This document shows, piece after piece, positions 1-8,800 of a stretch of 33,524 nt of DNA. Position numbers and translations under genes: made by a program. Every line of letters starts with the position of its first letter. Position 1 is the stretch's first letter. The notes below the pieces were generated by a model. That model saw only the letters and a list, made by a program, of their open reading frames with translations. It made no database searches and was not told the origin of the DNA. The DNA is from Chloroflexaceae bacterium (GTDB lineage Bacteria; Chloroflexota; Chloroflexia; Chloroflexales; Chloroflexaceae): NCBI GenBank assembly GCA_012031225.1, contig JAAUTZ010000039.1, forward strand, positions 1 through 33,524, given 5' to 3'.

Positions 1-745
1 CAATTGTTCTTTGTGGTTTCTCATCAGGGCGGGCATAGACATCGGCATTTGAGCTACCCATAATAAATGCCCCAGCAGGAACCTCGATGAACGGAGGGAG
101 GCGATATTGCTGGGCGAGAGCTGTGGCTGCTTGTTCACGTGCAAGTTCTGCTGGTGGGGTTGGCGTGTCTCTAGTATTGGAATTCTGGCTGCCACTCCCG
201 CCTACGATTGCTGTAGTTGGGCTGTCTGTTTGTTCACTGATTACATTGGAGCAAGGAAGATCGTGGTATGCGGTTATTTTAACTTGACATGTGTTATACT
301 CAATTAGCACATCCTCACGTGTCTCTTGCCCTGATGGAGCGTAGACACCTAGTGCGGTACCGTACTGATATGCAAACACGTAGATCCTTTTGTACCCTGC
401 TGGTGGGCTTGTAACGTTAAGTGATCCAAACTGTTCTCCTTCTGGTAGTAAGACCTTAGACAAAATTTGTATGTTAAAAAATGAAATGGAGAGTTCAGCA
501 CCTAAACTATTTGTGATCTTAATCTCTTCAAGAAAAGGACAATCAACTTGTTGCTCTTCTCCAACACCACCAGTACAATTGTCTATTTCGTAGTTTTCGT
601 CGCGTACTGTAAATGTCGGTGTTCCTATGATTTTGATTTCTACAGGGCTTGTATCCTGATGTGGTCGGCCGCAACTACCGAGAAACAGCAGAGGAATGAT
701 AAGCCATATAAGTTTACCGGCTATCTGCGACGCTGTGTACACCAT
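1..745 (-). CDS. Lipoprotein with formylglycine-generating-enzyme (SUMF1-like) domain, 3' part beyond the window
   Basis: The reverse strand is open for 248 codons from the ATG at 745 to the window edge, so the stop codon is missing only because the window ends. A GAGGAG box lies just upstream of the ATG. The N-terminus has a lysine, a hydrophobic stretch and an LGSC lipobox (Cys about residue 24), which indicates export and lipid anchoring. Residues 25-200 are unrecognised and contain several Cys; a Ser/Pro/Thr-rich linker follows. From about residue 220 the motif IEVPAGAFIMGSSNAD and then DEKPQ match the start of the FGE-sulfatase (SUMF1) family, known for formylglycine formation or, in many bacteria, for other roles. 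The catalytic part is not in view, so activity cannot be judged. The gene is far more AT-rich than its neighbours (21 G/C in 481-540) and uses ATA, TTA, AGA and AGG codons, which suggests recent acquisition. Confidence 0.85.
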   Translation of the reverse strand, partial: MVYTASQIAGKLIWLIIPLLFLGSCGRPHQDTSPVEIKIIGTPTFTVRDENYEIDNCTGGVGEEQQVDCPFLEEIKITNSLGAELSISFFNIQILSKVLLPEGEQFGSLNVTSPPAGYKRIYVFAYQYGTALGVYAPSGQETREDVLIEYNTCQVKITAYHDLPCSNVISEQTDSPTTAIVGGSGSQNSNTRDTPTPPAELAREQAATALAQQYRLPPFIEVPAGAFIMGSSNADVYARPDEKPQRTI

Positions 746-1048
746 AACATACTCCTCAACGTGAGAAAAAGTTAGTTGAATTCGCACTTGTGTTCATGTG
801 ATCGCCTTTGCATGCGTATGCTTTCCATACAATCTATTATAGCACGGCTTGCCCAGAAACCTTACTAACTCTACTATAGCAATTCTACGTGACCTGAAAG
901 CCAGTCAATCTGCGCCTCTGCTATCGCACAAACGAACTAGCTTGGTTCCAGATAGCCTCAATCGGGTTCTGGCTCGGGTTGTGTGGTGCAGACCACAGAC
1001 AGGGGATCGTCTACGCATCCACCGCATATCCGCCAGTGCCGCTTGCCC
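746..1048. other. Intergenic region between the aldo/keto reductase and lipoprotein genes
   Basis: This 303-base gap holds the -10 element at 836-841 and a perfect dyad at 982-997 (TGTGGT, GCAG, ACCACA). The dyad is about 50 bases past the aldo/keto reductase stop, so it may form a small hairpin at the 3' end of that mRNA. It also has the TGTG-N8-CACA spacing of a CRP/FNR-family site. No U-tract follows on either strand. I see no convincing coding region in the rest. Confidence 0.5.
836..841 (-). promoter_or_regulatory. -10 element for the SUMF1-like lipoprotein gene
   Basis: The minus strand reads TGCTATAAT here, a perfect -10 with an extended TG. It lies about 90 bases before the lipoprotein ATG. 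No good -35 is visible 16-18 bases upstream, which fits an extended -10 promoter. A second weaker TGCTATAGT lies about 35 bases further upstream. Confidence 0.5.
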
Positions 1049-2083
1049 CTAGCGGCGGTACTCGTCGCCGCAATCCCCGATGCGGCGCAGCAAGTCGCGC
1101 CCCTGTGCCTGCACCTCCGCTAGCGCGTGGCGATCCGCGTCGGTCAATGCCAATTGGAACACCCGCGCCGTCTCATGGCGATGCTCGCGGATGCTCAGGC
1201 GTGCGCCGACAATTACCCCCGCTACCGCCGGGCGTTCGAGGATCGCCGCCACCGCAACATTGGCAATGCTAACCTCGTGGCGGGTGGCGATCCGGTGCAG
1301 TGCGTTGAGCAGCTGCTGGAATAGACTCCACCCACCCCATAGATCAATCATCTGCTTATACTTGCGTAGGCTGGCGGTTCCAAGCTGACTCTGGGTCGGT
1401 TCGGGCGTACCCAGCCACGCCTCACTCAGCAGCCCGCCGCACAGCGTCCCGTAGGTCAGCAGATGGATGCCCTGCTCAGCGCAGTAGGCGGCCATATAGT
1501 TCATGGGGCGCGTATCTACCAGCGAATACTGCACCTGATTGGACACGATGCGAATACCCAGATCCGTAATGATCCGCAGGTGTTCCGTATCGAAATTAGT
1601 CAGGGCGAGGTGGCGAATCTTACCCGTCTCGCGTAGCTCTGCGAGATACTTGAGCGCATCGAGATACGACGGATTGGCGTAATCCCACCAGTGGAACTGA
1701 AGCAGATCAAGCTGCTCCACCTGCATCCGCCGCAGCGAGATATGCACGGCATCCTCCACCATCTGGCGGGTGATGCGGGTGGGGCGGGGCACCCATTTGG
1801 TAAAGGCTTGGACATGCTCTAGTGCTGCTGGGCCCTGCTGCTGGGCCAAGCGTTGGCGGAATGCGCCGATCAGATCTTCGGCAGGCCCATAGTGGTCGGC
1901 AAGATCCCACGTTGTAAAGCCATTCGCGTGATAGTTGAGCATCTCTGCCACAGCTACTGCTGGATCTATGCGCCCGTGTGCGCCAGATACTTGCCACATT
2001 CCATTGAGGATGCGGCACATCCGCAGATCAGGCGTGAAGGGCAGATAGGCGTGGGCAGGTAATGGCTTTCCCAGTTGGTTCAT
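1049..2083 (-). CDS. Aldo/keto reductase
   Basis: 344 residues, a normal length for a soluble NAD(P)H-dependent aldo/keto reductase with a TIM-barrel fold. The family tetrad is readable: Asp60 and Tyr65 in WDLADHYG, Lys96 in AFTKW and His131 in LQFHWWDY. The C-terminal part has GVIVGA, which fits the phosphate-binding region of the cofactor. The substrate cannot be deduced. The gene stands alone on its strand and diverges from the histidine kinase gene. An AAAGGA stretch about 13 bases before the ATG is a loose ribosome site. A TATACT -10 at 2137-2142 and an inverted repeat at 2151-2169 suggest it is regulated from the divergent intergenic region. Confidence 0.93.
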   Translation of the reverse strand: MNQLGKPLPAHAYLPFTPDLRMCRILNGMWQVSGAHGRIDPAVAVAEMLNYHANGFTTWDLADHYGPAEDLIGAFRQRLAQQQGPAALEHVQAFTKWVPRPTRITRQMVEDAVHISLRRMQVEQLDLLQFHWWDYANPSYLDALKYLAELRETGKIRHLALTNFDTEHLRIITDLGIRIVSNQVQYSLVDTRPMNYMAAYCAEQGIHLLTYGTLCGGLLSEAWLGTPEPTQSQLGTASLRKYKQMIDLWGGWSLFQQLLNALHRIATRHEVSIANVAVAAILERPAVAGVIVGARLSIREHRHETARVFQLALTDADRHALAEVQAQGRDLLRRIGDCGDEYRR

Positions 2084-2136
2084 ACGCTCGTTCGATCCTT
2101 TGTGTCCATGCTGAGTTGAGCTAATCCACTTTAGAT

Positions 2137-2142
2137 AGTATA
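2137..2142 (-). promoter_or_regulatory. -10 element for the aldo/keto reductase gene
   Basis: TATACT on the minus strand, about 54 bases before the ATG at 2083. No clear -35 is present at the right distance. That position is occupied by the imperfect inverted repeat 2151-2169, so an activator- or repressor-controlled promoter is possible. Confidence 0.4.
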
Positions 2143-2150
2143 CCTAAAAA

Positions 2151-2169
2151 TGGTACCCAGAGGGAACCA
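2151..2169. promoter_or_regulatory. Inverted repeat, possible operator for the aldo/keto reductase gene
   Basis: TGGTACCC, three bases (AGA), then GGGAACCA: 8-base arms with one mismatched pair. It lies directly upstream of the TATACT element of the reductase and would span its -35 region. The form suits a dimeric repressor or activator, but no regulator gene is adjacent. Confidence 0.4.
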
Positions 2170-2221
2170 ATCCGTACAGTTTATCACCTATTTACCATAT
2201 ATTCCACACCACAATCTATGT

Positions 2222-2227
2222 TATACT
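2222..2227 (+). promoter_or_regulatory. Extended -10 promoter candidate for the histidine kinase gene
   Basis: TATACT preceded by TGT gives an extended -10 on the plus strand. No recognisable -35 is present. The transcript would have a leader of roughly 175 bases that includes the small ORF 2305-2427. Confidence 0.4.
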
Positions 2228-2404
2228 AAAATAAATAAAATTCGCGGGAACCTTTCATTTTCAAAATATAAGTCTACATATCTTGCTAGGGTGTGTGCCA
2301 CCGTATGTCGTTTGACGCAAATCAACGCACGATTGACGTGGAGCACCACCCCTCAGAAATAGACCCACCGTTCTTGTTCGGTTTTTCCCTCACCGACGAA
2401 ACAG

Positions 2405-4831
2405 ATGACAACACCCGCGTATGGTGAATCCGACAACGCCGCGCTGTTTCAGCGACAGCTGGACATGCCGCATGTGAGGGCTTTTGGTATGGTGAATGAA
2501 TCGTTCGAAAAAGAGGCTTGGATTGATGAGTATGCACAGGCTTTAGAACTTAGCCAAACCGCACCAGTTGCGCTAGCGGATGCGCCTGCGCCTGCCAGTG
2601 TGCCAACTACCCAATTCTACGTCTTGCAATCACCTGCGCGAGATGCCCTGTATACCCACCTGTTTCAGGCTACGCCGCACCTCTTACGGATTGAAGATTA
2701 CACCGAGCTGCTACAGGCAGGCTTGCAGCACGCGCTTTGGCTGCTGCCTGATTTCAGTGTAGCGGTGATCTGGCTGTATGAGCAACGCACGGGCAAACTT
2801 GCCCTTACCGCCTATACGGGGCTTGCCCTGAATGAGCAGGAAACGGGGTGGCTGCGCTCATGCCAAATCTATCCGGGTGAGCCATCGGCGGGGGTAGCGT
2901 TCCAGCGCAATGAGATCATCCTCTCGATCAACCACGCACCGCATCCTGACGAGTTGCGTGAGGAGTTGGTAGCGATCAATCGCATCCGCCAGAACCACTT
3001 ACCGCCGAGCGTGCTGAGCCTGTGCATTCCCCTGCGCCTGCCGGATGAAAAAGCCGCACTTGGCATCCTTGAATTGATCTGCACACAGGTGCAGGGTGCG
3101 CCGATCAGCGATGCCCTGAGCTGTGAACTAATGCCTGAACTGCGGGCGGCTGTCACAAGCTATAGCCAATTGCTCGCCACCGCAATCCACAACAAGCGGC
3201 TCTACGATATATCCGAGCGACACTGCCGCCGCTTAGATGGCTTCGATGCGGTGGTGACGGCAATCAGCACGGCTACCGATCTGCCCGATCTGCTGCGAAG
3301 TGTGCTAGGCGTGGTGATCGGCTTGCAGCCCTTCACCGGCGGCGCAATCCTGCTGCTCGATCCGGCACAGGCCCGGCTCACGCTCGGCTTTGCCGAAAAC
3401 CTGCCCGAAAGCTACTGCACCGCCGTGCGTGCGTTCCAAGTCATTGGCTCATCGTTTGAGGAGGTGGTGCGCTATGGGCAGCCTGCCCTGCGCCCCCTGA
3501 TGGAAGAACGCTGCGAAGCCCAGCTGGTGGTTGCTGGCTACGAGAGTGGCATGTATCTGCCCCTGCTGGCCGGTGGTACGGTGGTGGGGGTGCTGGCGTT
3601 GTTTGGCGATGCCAATATGTACCATCAGGTGGAGATGCCCTACTTGATGCCATTGATGAACCAGATTGGCTTTGCGATTGCCAACGTGCGCCTGTATGAG
3701 GATAGCCAGATCGAACGCCAACGCCTCAGCACAGTGGTCAATAGCATTGCGGAGGGGGTCGTGGTGCTGGATCGGCAAGGGCGGCTTGTGCTTGCCAACG
3801 AAGCGGCGATGGAACTTCTCAGCCTTGATACGATCCCCTATCAGCAGCCGATGAACGAGATGCCCGACTTCTACGCGATCCGCGATCTGGGTGGTGCGCC
3901 CCTACCCGTTGAGCAACTGCCGATGTCCCGGGCCTTGTCGGGCGAGACATTCTACGATTATCGGGTGTTGCTACGCGGCGCAAGCGGGCAGAACAGCGTG
4001 ATGAGCTTTAGCGGCTCACCCGCTCGCGCCGATCAGCAGCAGCCGATTGACGGGGCGGTGGTGGTATTCCGTGATATTACCGCACTGCAACGCATCGAAC
4101 GCGCCAAAGATGAGTTTCTCGCAGTTGCCGCGCACGAGTTGCGTAGCCCGCTAGCAGCGGTGCGCGGCTACACCGAGCAACTCCTGCGCCGCGAACGGGA
4201 TCGCCCAGAGCGGGATGAGCGCGATTTGCGCGGGCTGACGATCCTGTCTGAAGAAGTGGCCCATATGTTGCGGATGGTGGACAATCTGCTGGATGTGTCC
4301 CGCTTGGATGCGGGGCAGCTTGATCTCCAACTGCAACAGGTGGATGTGATCCAACTCGTGCAGCGTGTGCTGGATCAGCAGCGTATGACGGCGAGCGCAC
4401 GCGAGGTGCTGCTGCACTGTGCCTGCACTGAGCTATTTGTGCTGTGTGATGCGTTACGGATTCGGCAGGTGCTAACCAACCTGATCGGTAATGCACTGAA
4501 GTACAGCCCGTCGGACACGTCTGTCGAGGTGCGGATTGCGGTGCAGGATGGTCCACGTAGCACGAGTGAGGCGACTGCCGAGCCACAGCGCGAGGTGCTG
4601 TTTGCGATTAGTGATGCTGGCAGCGGGATTGAGCCAGAGCTGCAAGCGCGGCTGTTTGAACGGTTCTACCGCGTGAAGAACCGCCGCGAAGAGGGGCTAG
4701 GCTTGGGCCTCTATCTCAGCCGCGAATTCGTGTTGCTGCACGGCGGGCGGATCTGGGTGGATAGCACCGTAGGCAAAGGCAGCACCTTTTCTTTCACTCT
4801 GCCCTTGCGCTACGATGAACTGTGCCTATAG
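2405..4831 (+). CDS. Soluble hybrid-sensor histidine kinase (GAF-GAF-PAS-HisKA-HATPase)
   Basis: 808 residues with no transmembrane helix, so it should sense a cytoplasmic signal. Order: two GAF-like domains (about 95-265 and 285-430), a PAS domain (about 440-560, ending FRDITALQ), HisKA with the phosphoacceptor His577 in AAHELRSPL, then the ATPase with N box (NLIGNALKYS, 691-701), G1 (DAGSGI, 737-742), F box (FERFYR, 751-756) and G2 (GLGLGLYLS). All catalytic motifs are intact. No response regulator is adjacent, so it is an orphan kinase. The start is uncertain: the ATG at 2405 has no ribosome site, while Met29 (2489) has TGAGGG eight bases ahead. The ligand of the GAF or PAS domains cannot be told from sequence. 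Confidence 0.92.
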   Translation: MTTPAYGESDNAALFQRQLDMPHVRAFGMVNESFEKEAWIDEYAQALELSQTAPVALADAPAPASVPTTQFYVLQSPARDALYTHLFQATPHLLRIEDYTELLQAGLQHALWLLPDFSVAVIWLYEQRTGKLALTAYTGLALNEQETGWLRSCQIYPGEPSAGVAFQRNEIILSINHAPHPDELREELVAINRIRQNHLPPSVLSLCIPLRLPDEKAALGILELICTQVQGAPISDALSCELMPELRAAVTSYSQLLATAIHNKRLYDISERHCRRLDGFDAVVTAISTATDLPDLLRSVLGVVIGLQPFTGGAILLLDPAQARLTLGFAENLPESYCTAVRAFQVIGSSFEEVVRYGQPALRPLMEERCEAQLVVAGYESGMYLPLLAGGTVVGVLALFGDANMYHQVEMPYLMPLMNQIGFAIANVRLYEDSQIERQRLSTVVNSIAEGVVVLDRQGRLVLANEAAMELLSLDTIPYQQPMNEMPDFYAIRDLGGAPLPVEQLPMSRALSGETFYDYRVLLRGASGQNSVMSFSGSPARADQQQPIDGAVVVFRDITALQRIERAKDEFLAVAAHELRSPLAAVRGYTEQLLRRERDRPERDERDLRGLTILSEEVAHMLRMVDNLLDVSRLDAGQLDLQLQQVDVIQLVQRVLDQQRMTASAREVLLHCACTELFVLCDALRIRQVLTNLIGNALKYSPSDTSVEVRIAVQDGPRSTSEATAEPQREVLFAISDAGSGIEPELQARLFERFYRVKNRREEGLGLGLYLSREFVLLHGGRIWVDSTVGKGSTFSFTLPLRYDELCL

Positions 4832-4892
4832 CCAAGCGATGCGCTGCAACTGCAACAATTGGCAATGCGAGCCGTGCGGCGTACCCATCGGC

Positions 4893-5576
4893 TCACGTTG
4901 CTGCGAGTAGCCCCTTGATGCCATCCCACATAAAATAGAACCCGAAGATAACCGTCACCGCAATTGTGATGATGCGGCTGTGTTGAGCGAGCAGATCATT
5001 GGCGCGTTGCAGGATTTGGCTGGCTGCTTGGGGAGCAATGATCGAAATCAGGATCGCGGCGAAGAGGACGATCTGCGCGAGCACAATGTAGAGGAGAAAG
5101 GCGATAGCTGCCGTCGTGAGCGTGAGATCTGAGGAACCGATGATCGCTAGAGCCGAGAGGGTAAAGACCCACAGCTTGGGCGCAATGCCGACTAGCAACG
5201 CGCCGAAGCCAAACGCTTTGAGCGGTGGAAGCTCACCCAGCGACTCCATCCACTTTGGCGGGGGCGCATCGAGGTCTTCCTCTTTGAGAGCTTTGCGTAC
5301 CCCCGTCGTGAGCAGCAGGATCCCGACCACTAGCAGCAGGGTGGAGACCACCGGTGAAGGGCCGCCATCACTTTTATCGTTGCTTGCCGAAGCCAACATA
5401 ATCGCCCCAAAGATTAGCCCCTGTAGCAGGCGCGTGAATGTCATGCCCCCCACAAAGGCACCCGCTTTGGCAATGCCTTGCGGACTACCCAACAGCAGAA
5501 AAACGATAATGACCCACGCTGGCGCAAAGATTGCACCCAGAATCAACGGTAGCATCTCGATCAGGACTGACCCCAT
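4893..5576 (-). CDS. GAP/Sap-family (sulfolipid-1-addressing-like) integral membrane protein
   Basis: 227 residues with about six hydrophobic helices and an N-terminal signature (GAIFAPAWVIIVFLLLGSP) like the GAP family (PF11139), a LysE-like transporter fold. In mycobacteria relatives help move cell-surface lipids; the substrate here is unknown. The charged loop around residues 95-120 (KALKEEDLDAPPP) is probably cytoplasmic. The ATG at 5576 follows a good GAGGAG box. The gene is convergent with the histidine kinase, with only 61 bases between stops. Its leader carries a perfect 7-base inverted repeat at 5594-5614. Confidence 0.8.
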   Translation of the reverse strand: MGSVLIEMLPLILGAIFAPAWVIIVFLLLGSPQGIAKAGAFVGGMTFTRLLQGLIFGAIMLASASNDKSDGGPSPVVSTLLLVVGILLLTTGVRKALKEEDLDAPPPKWMESLGELPPLKAFGFGALLVGIAPKLWVFTLSALAIIGSSDLTLTTAAIAFLLYIVLAQIVLFAAILISIIAPQAASQILQRANDLLAQHSRIITIAVTVIFGFYFMWDGIKGLLAAT

Positions 5577-5593
5577 CTTGGTACTCCTCGTGA

Positions 5594-5614
5594 TAACTCC
5601 AGTCGCGGGAGTTA
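5594..5614. promoter_or_regulatory. Perfect inverted repeat in the leader of the GAP-family gene
   Basis: TAACTCC, seven bases, GGAGTTA. It ends 18 bases before the ATG at 5576 and just upstream of the ribosome site. It could be an operator or a leader hairpin; no regulator is linked to it. Confidence 0.4.
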
Positions 5615-5801
5615 CATCTACGCCATTTAATATGAGCTATAGTGATTGTTCGTCCCTAGCAGCATACGCTATTTCCTGCAAACATACAACTAGCCGATAA
5701 ATTCGGGAGGCGGTATGCCTGCCCGTGTGATTTACACCCAGCACGAACGGTGTTGTTCTTTGGGGGATACAGGGCGTGACCGATGAAGAGGAATCGGGAG
5801 G

Positions 5802-5838
5802 GCTTGAAGAGCCGTGTTACTGACACGACTCTTCAAGC
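5802..5838 (-). terminator. Long hairpin after the secreted-protein gene
   Basis: GCTTGAAGAG pairs perfectly with CTCTTCAAGC; inside, after one mismatch, CGTGT pairs with ACACG around the loop TACTG. The stem lies 34 bases past the stop codon at 5872. No U-tract follows on either strand, so it may protect the 3' end or terminate without a canonical tail. Confidence 0.5.
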
Positions 5839-5871
5839 TCTTCAAAGTTTGGTTGCTAGGCTCCGTCCGCG

Positions 5872-8800
5872 TTACTCGCTCAAGGCCCGCACAATGAGCG
5901 GCAGATAGACGCGGTTCTGCGCTTCCGAGACGGTGACAATCAGGCTGCTCGTAACACTACTCGCCCCATTCTGGGCTGTCACGCGCACGGTTTGCGTTCC
6001 CGTTGTGCTCCACGTATAGCTGACGTTGGGGGTGCCTTGGCCAGTTGTGGGGGCAGGATCCCATGTGTACGTGATGGGCGTAGTCGCATTGGCCGGCGTG
6101 ATTGTTGCGCTGTAGCTGCTCGTGCCGCCAAGCAGGCCAGTGCTGCTGCCGTTGATCGTCACGCCCGTCAAGCCAATTGGCACAGCCGTCACTTCGACTT
6201 GGAAATCAGCAGTGACTGGCTGCGACAAGCCGTTGACATTTTGGATAGTGGCGGTGACGGTTTGGGGGCCCGGGCTGTTGAAGCGGAAGGTTGCAATCCG
6301 TTCGCCCTGCCCGCTTTCAGGCACAGGCGACCAGCGAATCTGGAGCGGTTGGGTCGCATTGGCCGGTTGGATCTGATCCACCGCAACTTGGACTGGCGTA
6401 CCGACAACGGCACTCGGATCGCCGCGCAGGGTGGCTCCCGTGAGCGGCACACCTTCCGGTGCAGAGAGCTGCCCCTTGCCCGTGAAGATATTCGTGCGTC
6501 CGGCGGGGTTGGCTGCTTCGACGTAGAACAAAACATTGCCGCCGCCAGCGGGCACAGGCACTTCACTTGTCCAGACATTGGGCACGTCAGAGCGGGTAAA
6601 GGTGGTGGGCAGCCACGCATTGCCGACGTTGTATACCCCTGTAACAGTGATCTGTTCTTGAGTGAAGTTGGTATCTGTCACTCGCGCCACGATCAGGTTT
6701 GTGCCGACTTGGGCAAGTGCCACGTTCGGGCGTAGTTCGGATAGGTCTTTGACCACTTGCACATTTTCGATCACGGGTGCCGTGCGGATGTTCCGCATTT
6801 CATCATCATCATCGGCTTCTGGATCGAGGTACTTCACACGCAACACGAGTTGCGAATACGTGCGGAGCCGCCCAGTGAGTGCTGCTGGGGTATCATCAAC
6901 GATGAATTGGGCAGGGTTGACGATGATCTGGGCAAGCTGGCGCACCTCATCGCCACTGACGATCTCGGTTGTACTGAAATCGAAGAACTTATCGGGATAC
7001 CACGTCCCAATCAGTTCGGGGGCAGAGATCGGGCGGGTTGGGTCAGGGAGCAGGTTGGTGTCTTGCGAGATCACCTGCGAGACCTTCATGGGATAGTTGG
7101 GGATGGTTTGGAACCTGCCGCCAAGGAAGGTCACATCTTGGACCTGAATCTGCGTATCCGAATCGGGGCTACGCAGGCTCAAGTCATAGACGAATTCAGG
7201 GAGTGCAGGTAAACCATTTTGGGTGGCGGTAATGATCCGGGCTTGGGGCGGGATGCCTAGCCCCTGCTGCACAAAGCTGTCCTCAGCGGTGACGCTTGTC
7301 AGGAGCGGATACTTCGCGCCGGTACGCCCCACCGTATTATCTGGATCAATCTGCACGGTGAAGGTAATCACGCGCTCAAACACCCCCTCTGGTGGAATCA
7401 CAATCGCCGGGGGCACTTCCGCTAGCGATTGCTCCTCAGCGGGGAATGGCTGTGGGATAGGGGATTTGAAGCGGATAAACGGCAAGCCATACAGGGTCAT
7501 GATCTGCAAGGTTTTCACATCATGCACATCCATAAAGGTGGCATTGCGGATGTAGCGTTGCTTGGTGCGGGCAAGGGCGGTGCCCACAGCCTGCCCTTCA
7601 TAGACGTAGGGGCCTTCGGATGCAAAGACTTCACGGGCAAGCTCTTCGGTGAAGAAGACCGTCATGCGCTCGCCGTAGCCAACGAGATCCGCATCGCCGT
7701 AGCCATAGCCAGTATTGCCAATCCAGATGCCACCCTGCGTCAGGTAGGCCTGCGGAAAGTCTATGGCATAGGAGACTGGGGTGGTATTAGCCAGTGCGCT
7801 CAGCTCAACATTCAGCCCACCATGGCAGCCGACGGTGTAGCAGATCGTGTTGTGGAAGTACCGCTGTGAACCGAGCGAAGTGCCCGGCACAGCAGATTGG
7901 ATCGTCTCTGCGAAGAAGGTGCGATTTGGCTCGGTAGCTGGCTCGGCTTGCCAATGATCGTAGTGGGCATTGGGCGATTGCAAGACGAACGGGCTGAGCT
8001 GGGTGTAGCCAGCGGGGTTGGTGAAGTCGTTGAAGTCATCGTTGAACCACGCGCTCTTGAGCTCGTCTACATTCCATGTGTTGCTATCGAGCAGGCGAAT
8101 GCGTGAGTCTGGGTTGATCCCGATCTGGAGGAAGGTATTACGCAGAGCGCGTGCCTGATCTTGCAGGAAGTCGTAGCCAGCGGAAAAGGCGGCTGGCTCA
8201 CTATCATTGGGCACTTCGATAGTCAAAGGCACATCGCCGTTGGCATACGGGGTCAGGTAGTTCATGATCTCGGTGGGGGTCTCTACCAGCCGCCCAACGC
8301 TGAGGTCGGGGATGTAGAGCGGGTGATACGAGAGCGCATAGGGTGTGCGTGTGCCGTAGATGTTGTCGGTAAGGTAGGTGCCGAAATTGAGTGAGCCGCC
8401 CAGTGGTGTGTTCAGATCAATGATGCCAGAGGGATCCTCGCCGCTCAGGTAGGGCAGGTATTCGAGTTCATTGGCGACGGTTGCCAGATCTGGCACGCGG
8501 TAGAAGGGGATCACCGCATCCCCCCCGACAATCACAATATGCTCAGCGTTGGGGAACAGTGGCGATTGTTGGGCTACGCCAGCGATGGGGCGTGAAGGGT
8601 TGCGGAACACCGCCGCCGTGAGAATTTCTTTCACGAGTTCGGCGACCCGATTGGCATAGAAGGGATTGTTTGCGTTGGTATCCCACGCGGCATAGGTGGC
8701 AGCGATGGGCTGTGCGCCTTCGAGCGTTGCGAGATCGAAGATTTCGCCTTTAACTTCCTCGCGGGCGGCAAGCTGACTGATGGCCGTGGTGATCGCATTG

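Larger units (their letters stand above)
2084..2404. other. Divergent intergenic region, aldo/keto reductase / histidine kinase
   Basis: This 321-base region is AT-rich around 2170-2290. Besides the reductase promoter elements it carries TGTTATACT on the plus strand (TATACT at 2222-2227, extended TG), a plausible promoter for the kinase. It also contains the start of a 40-codon ORF (2305-2427) that overlaps the annotated kinase start in another frame. No RNA gene or terminator is recognisable. Confidence 0.45.
5577..5871. other. Intergenic region upstream of the GAP-family gene
   Basis: This 295-base gap separates the GAP-family start from the stop of the large secreted-protein gene. It contains the inverted repeat at 5594-5614, an AT-rich patch near 5630-5645 that could hold the GAP promoter (no clean -10/-35 pair), and the long hairpin 5802-5838. 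Nothing between 5650 and 5800 is recognisable. Confidence 0.4.

Noticed and set aside
4869-4894. Shared terminator between the kinase and GAP-family genes
   Set aside because: GAGCCG/CGGCTC is only six pairs with a large loop, overlaps a stop codon and lacks a U-tract.
5116-5700. 194-codon plus-strand ORF opposite the GAP-family gene
   Set aside because: Low-complexity shadow; the minus-strand product has coherent membrane helices.
5992-6735. 247-codon plus-strand ORF opposite the secreted-protein gene
   Set aside because: It is antisense to a protein with clear domains, has no ribosome site or family similarity, and reflects GC-rich complementary reading.
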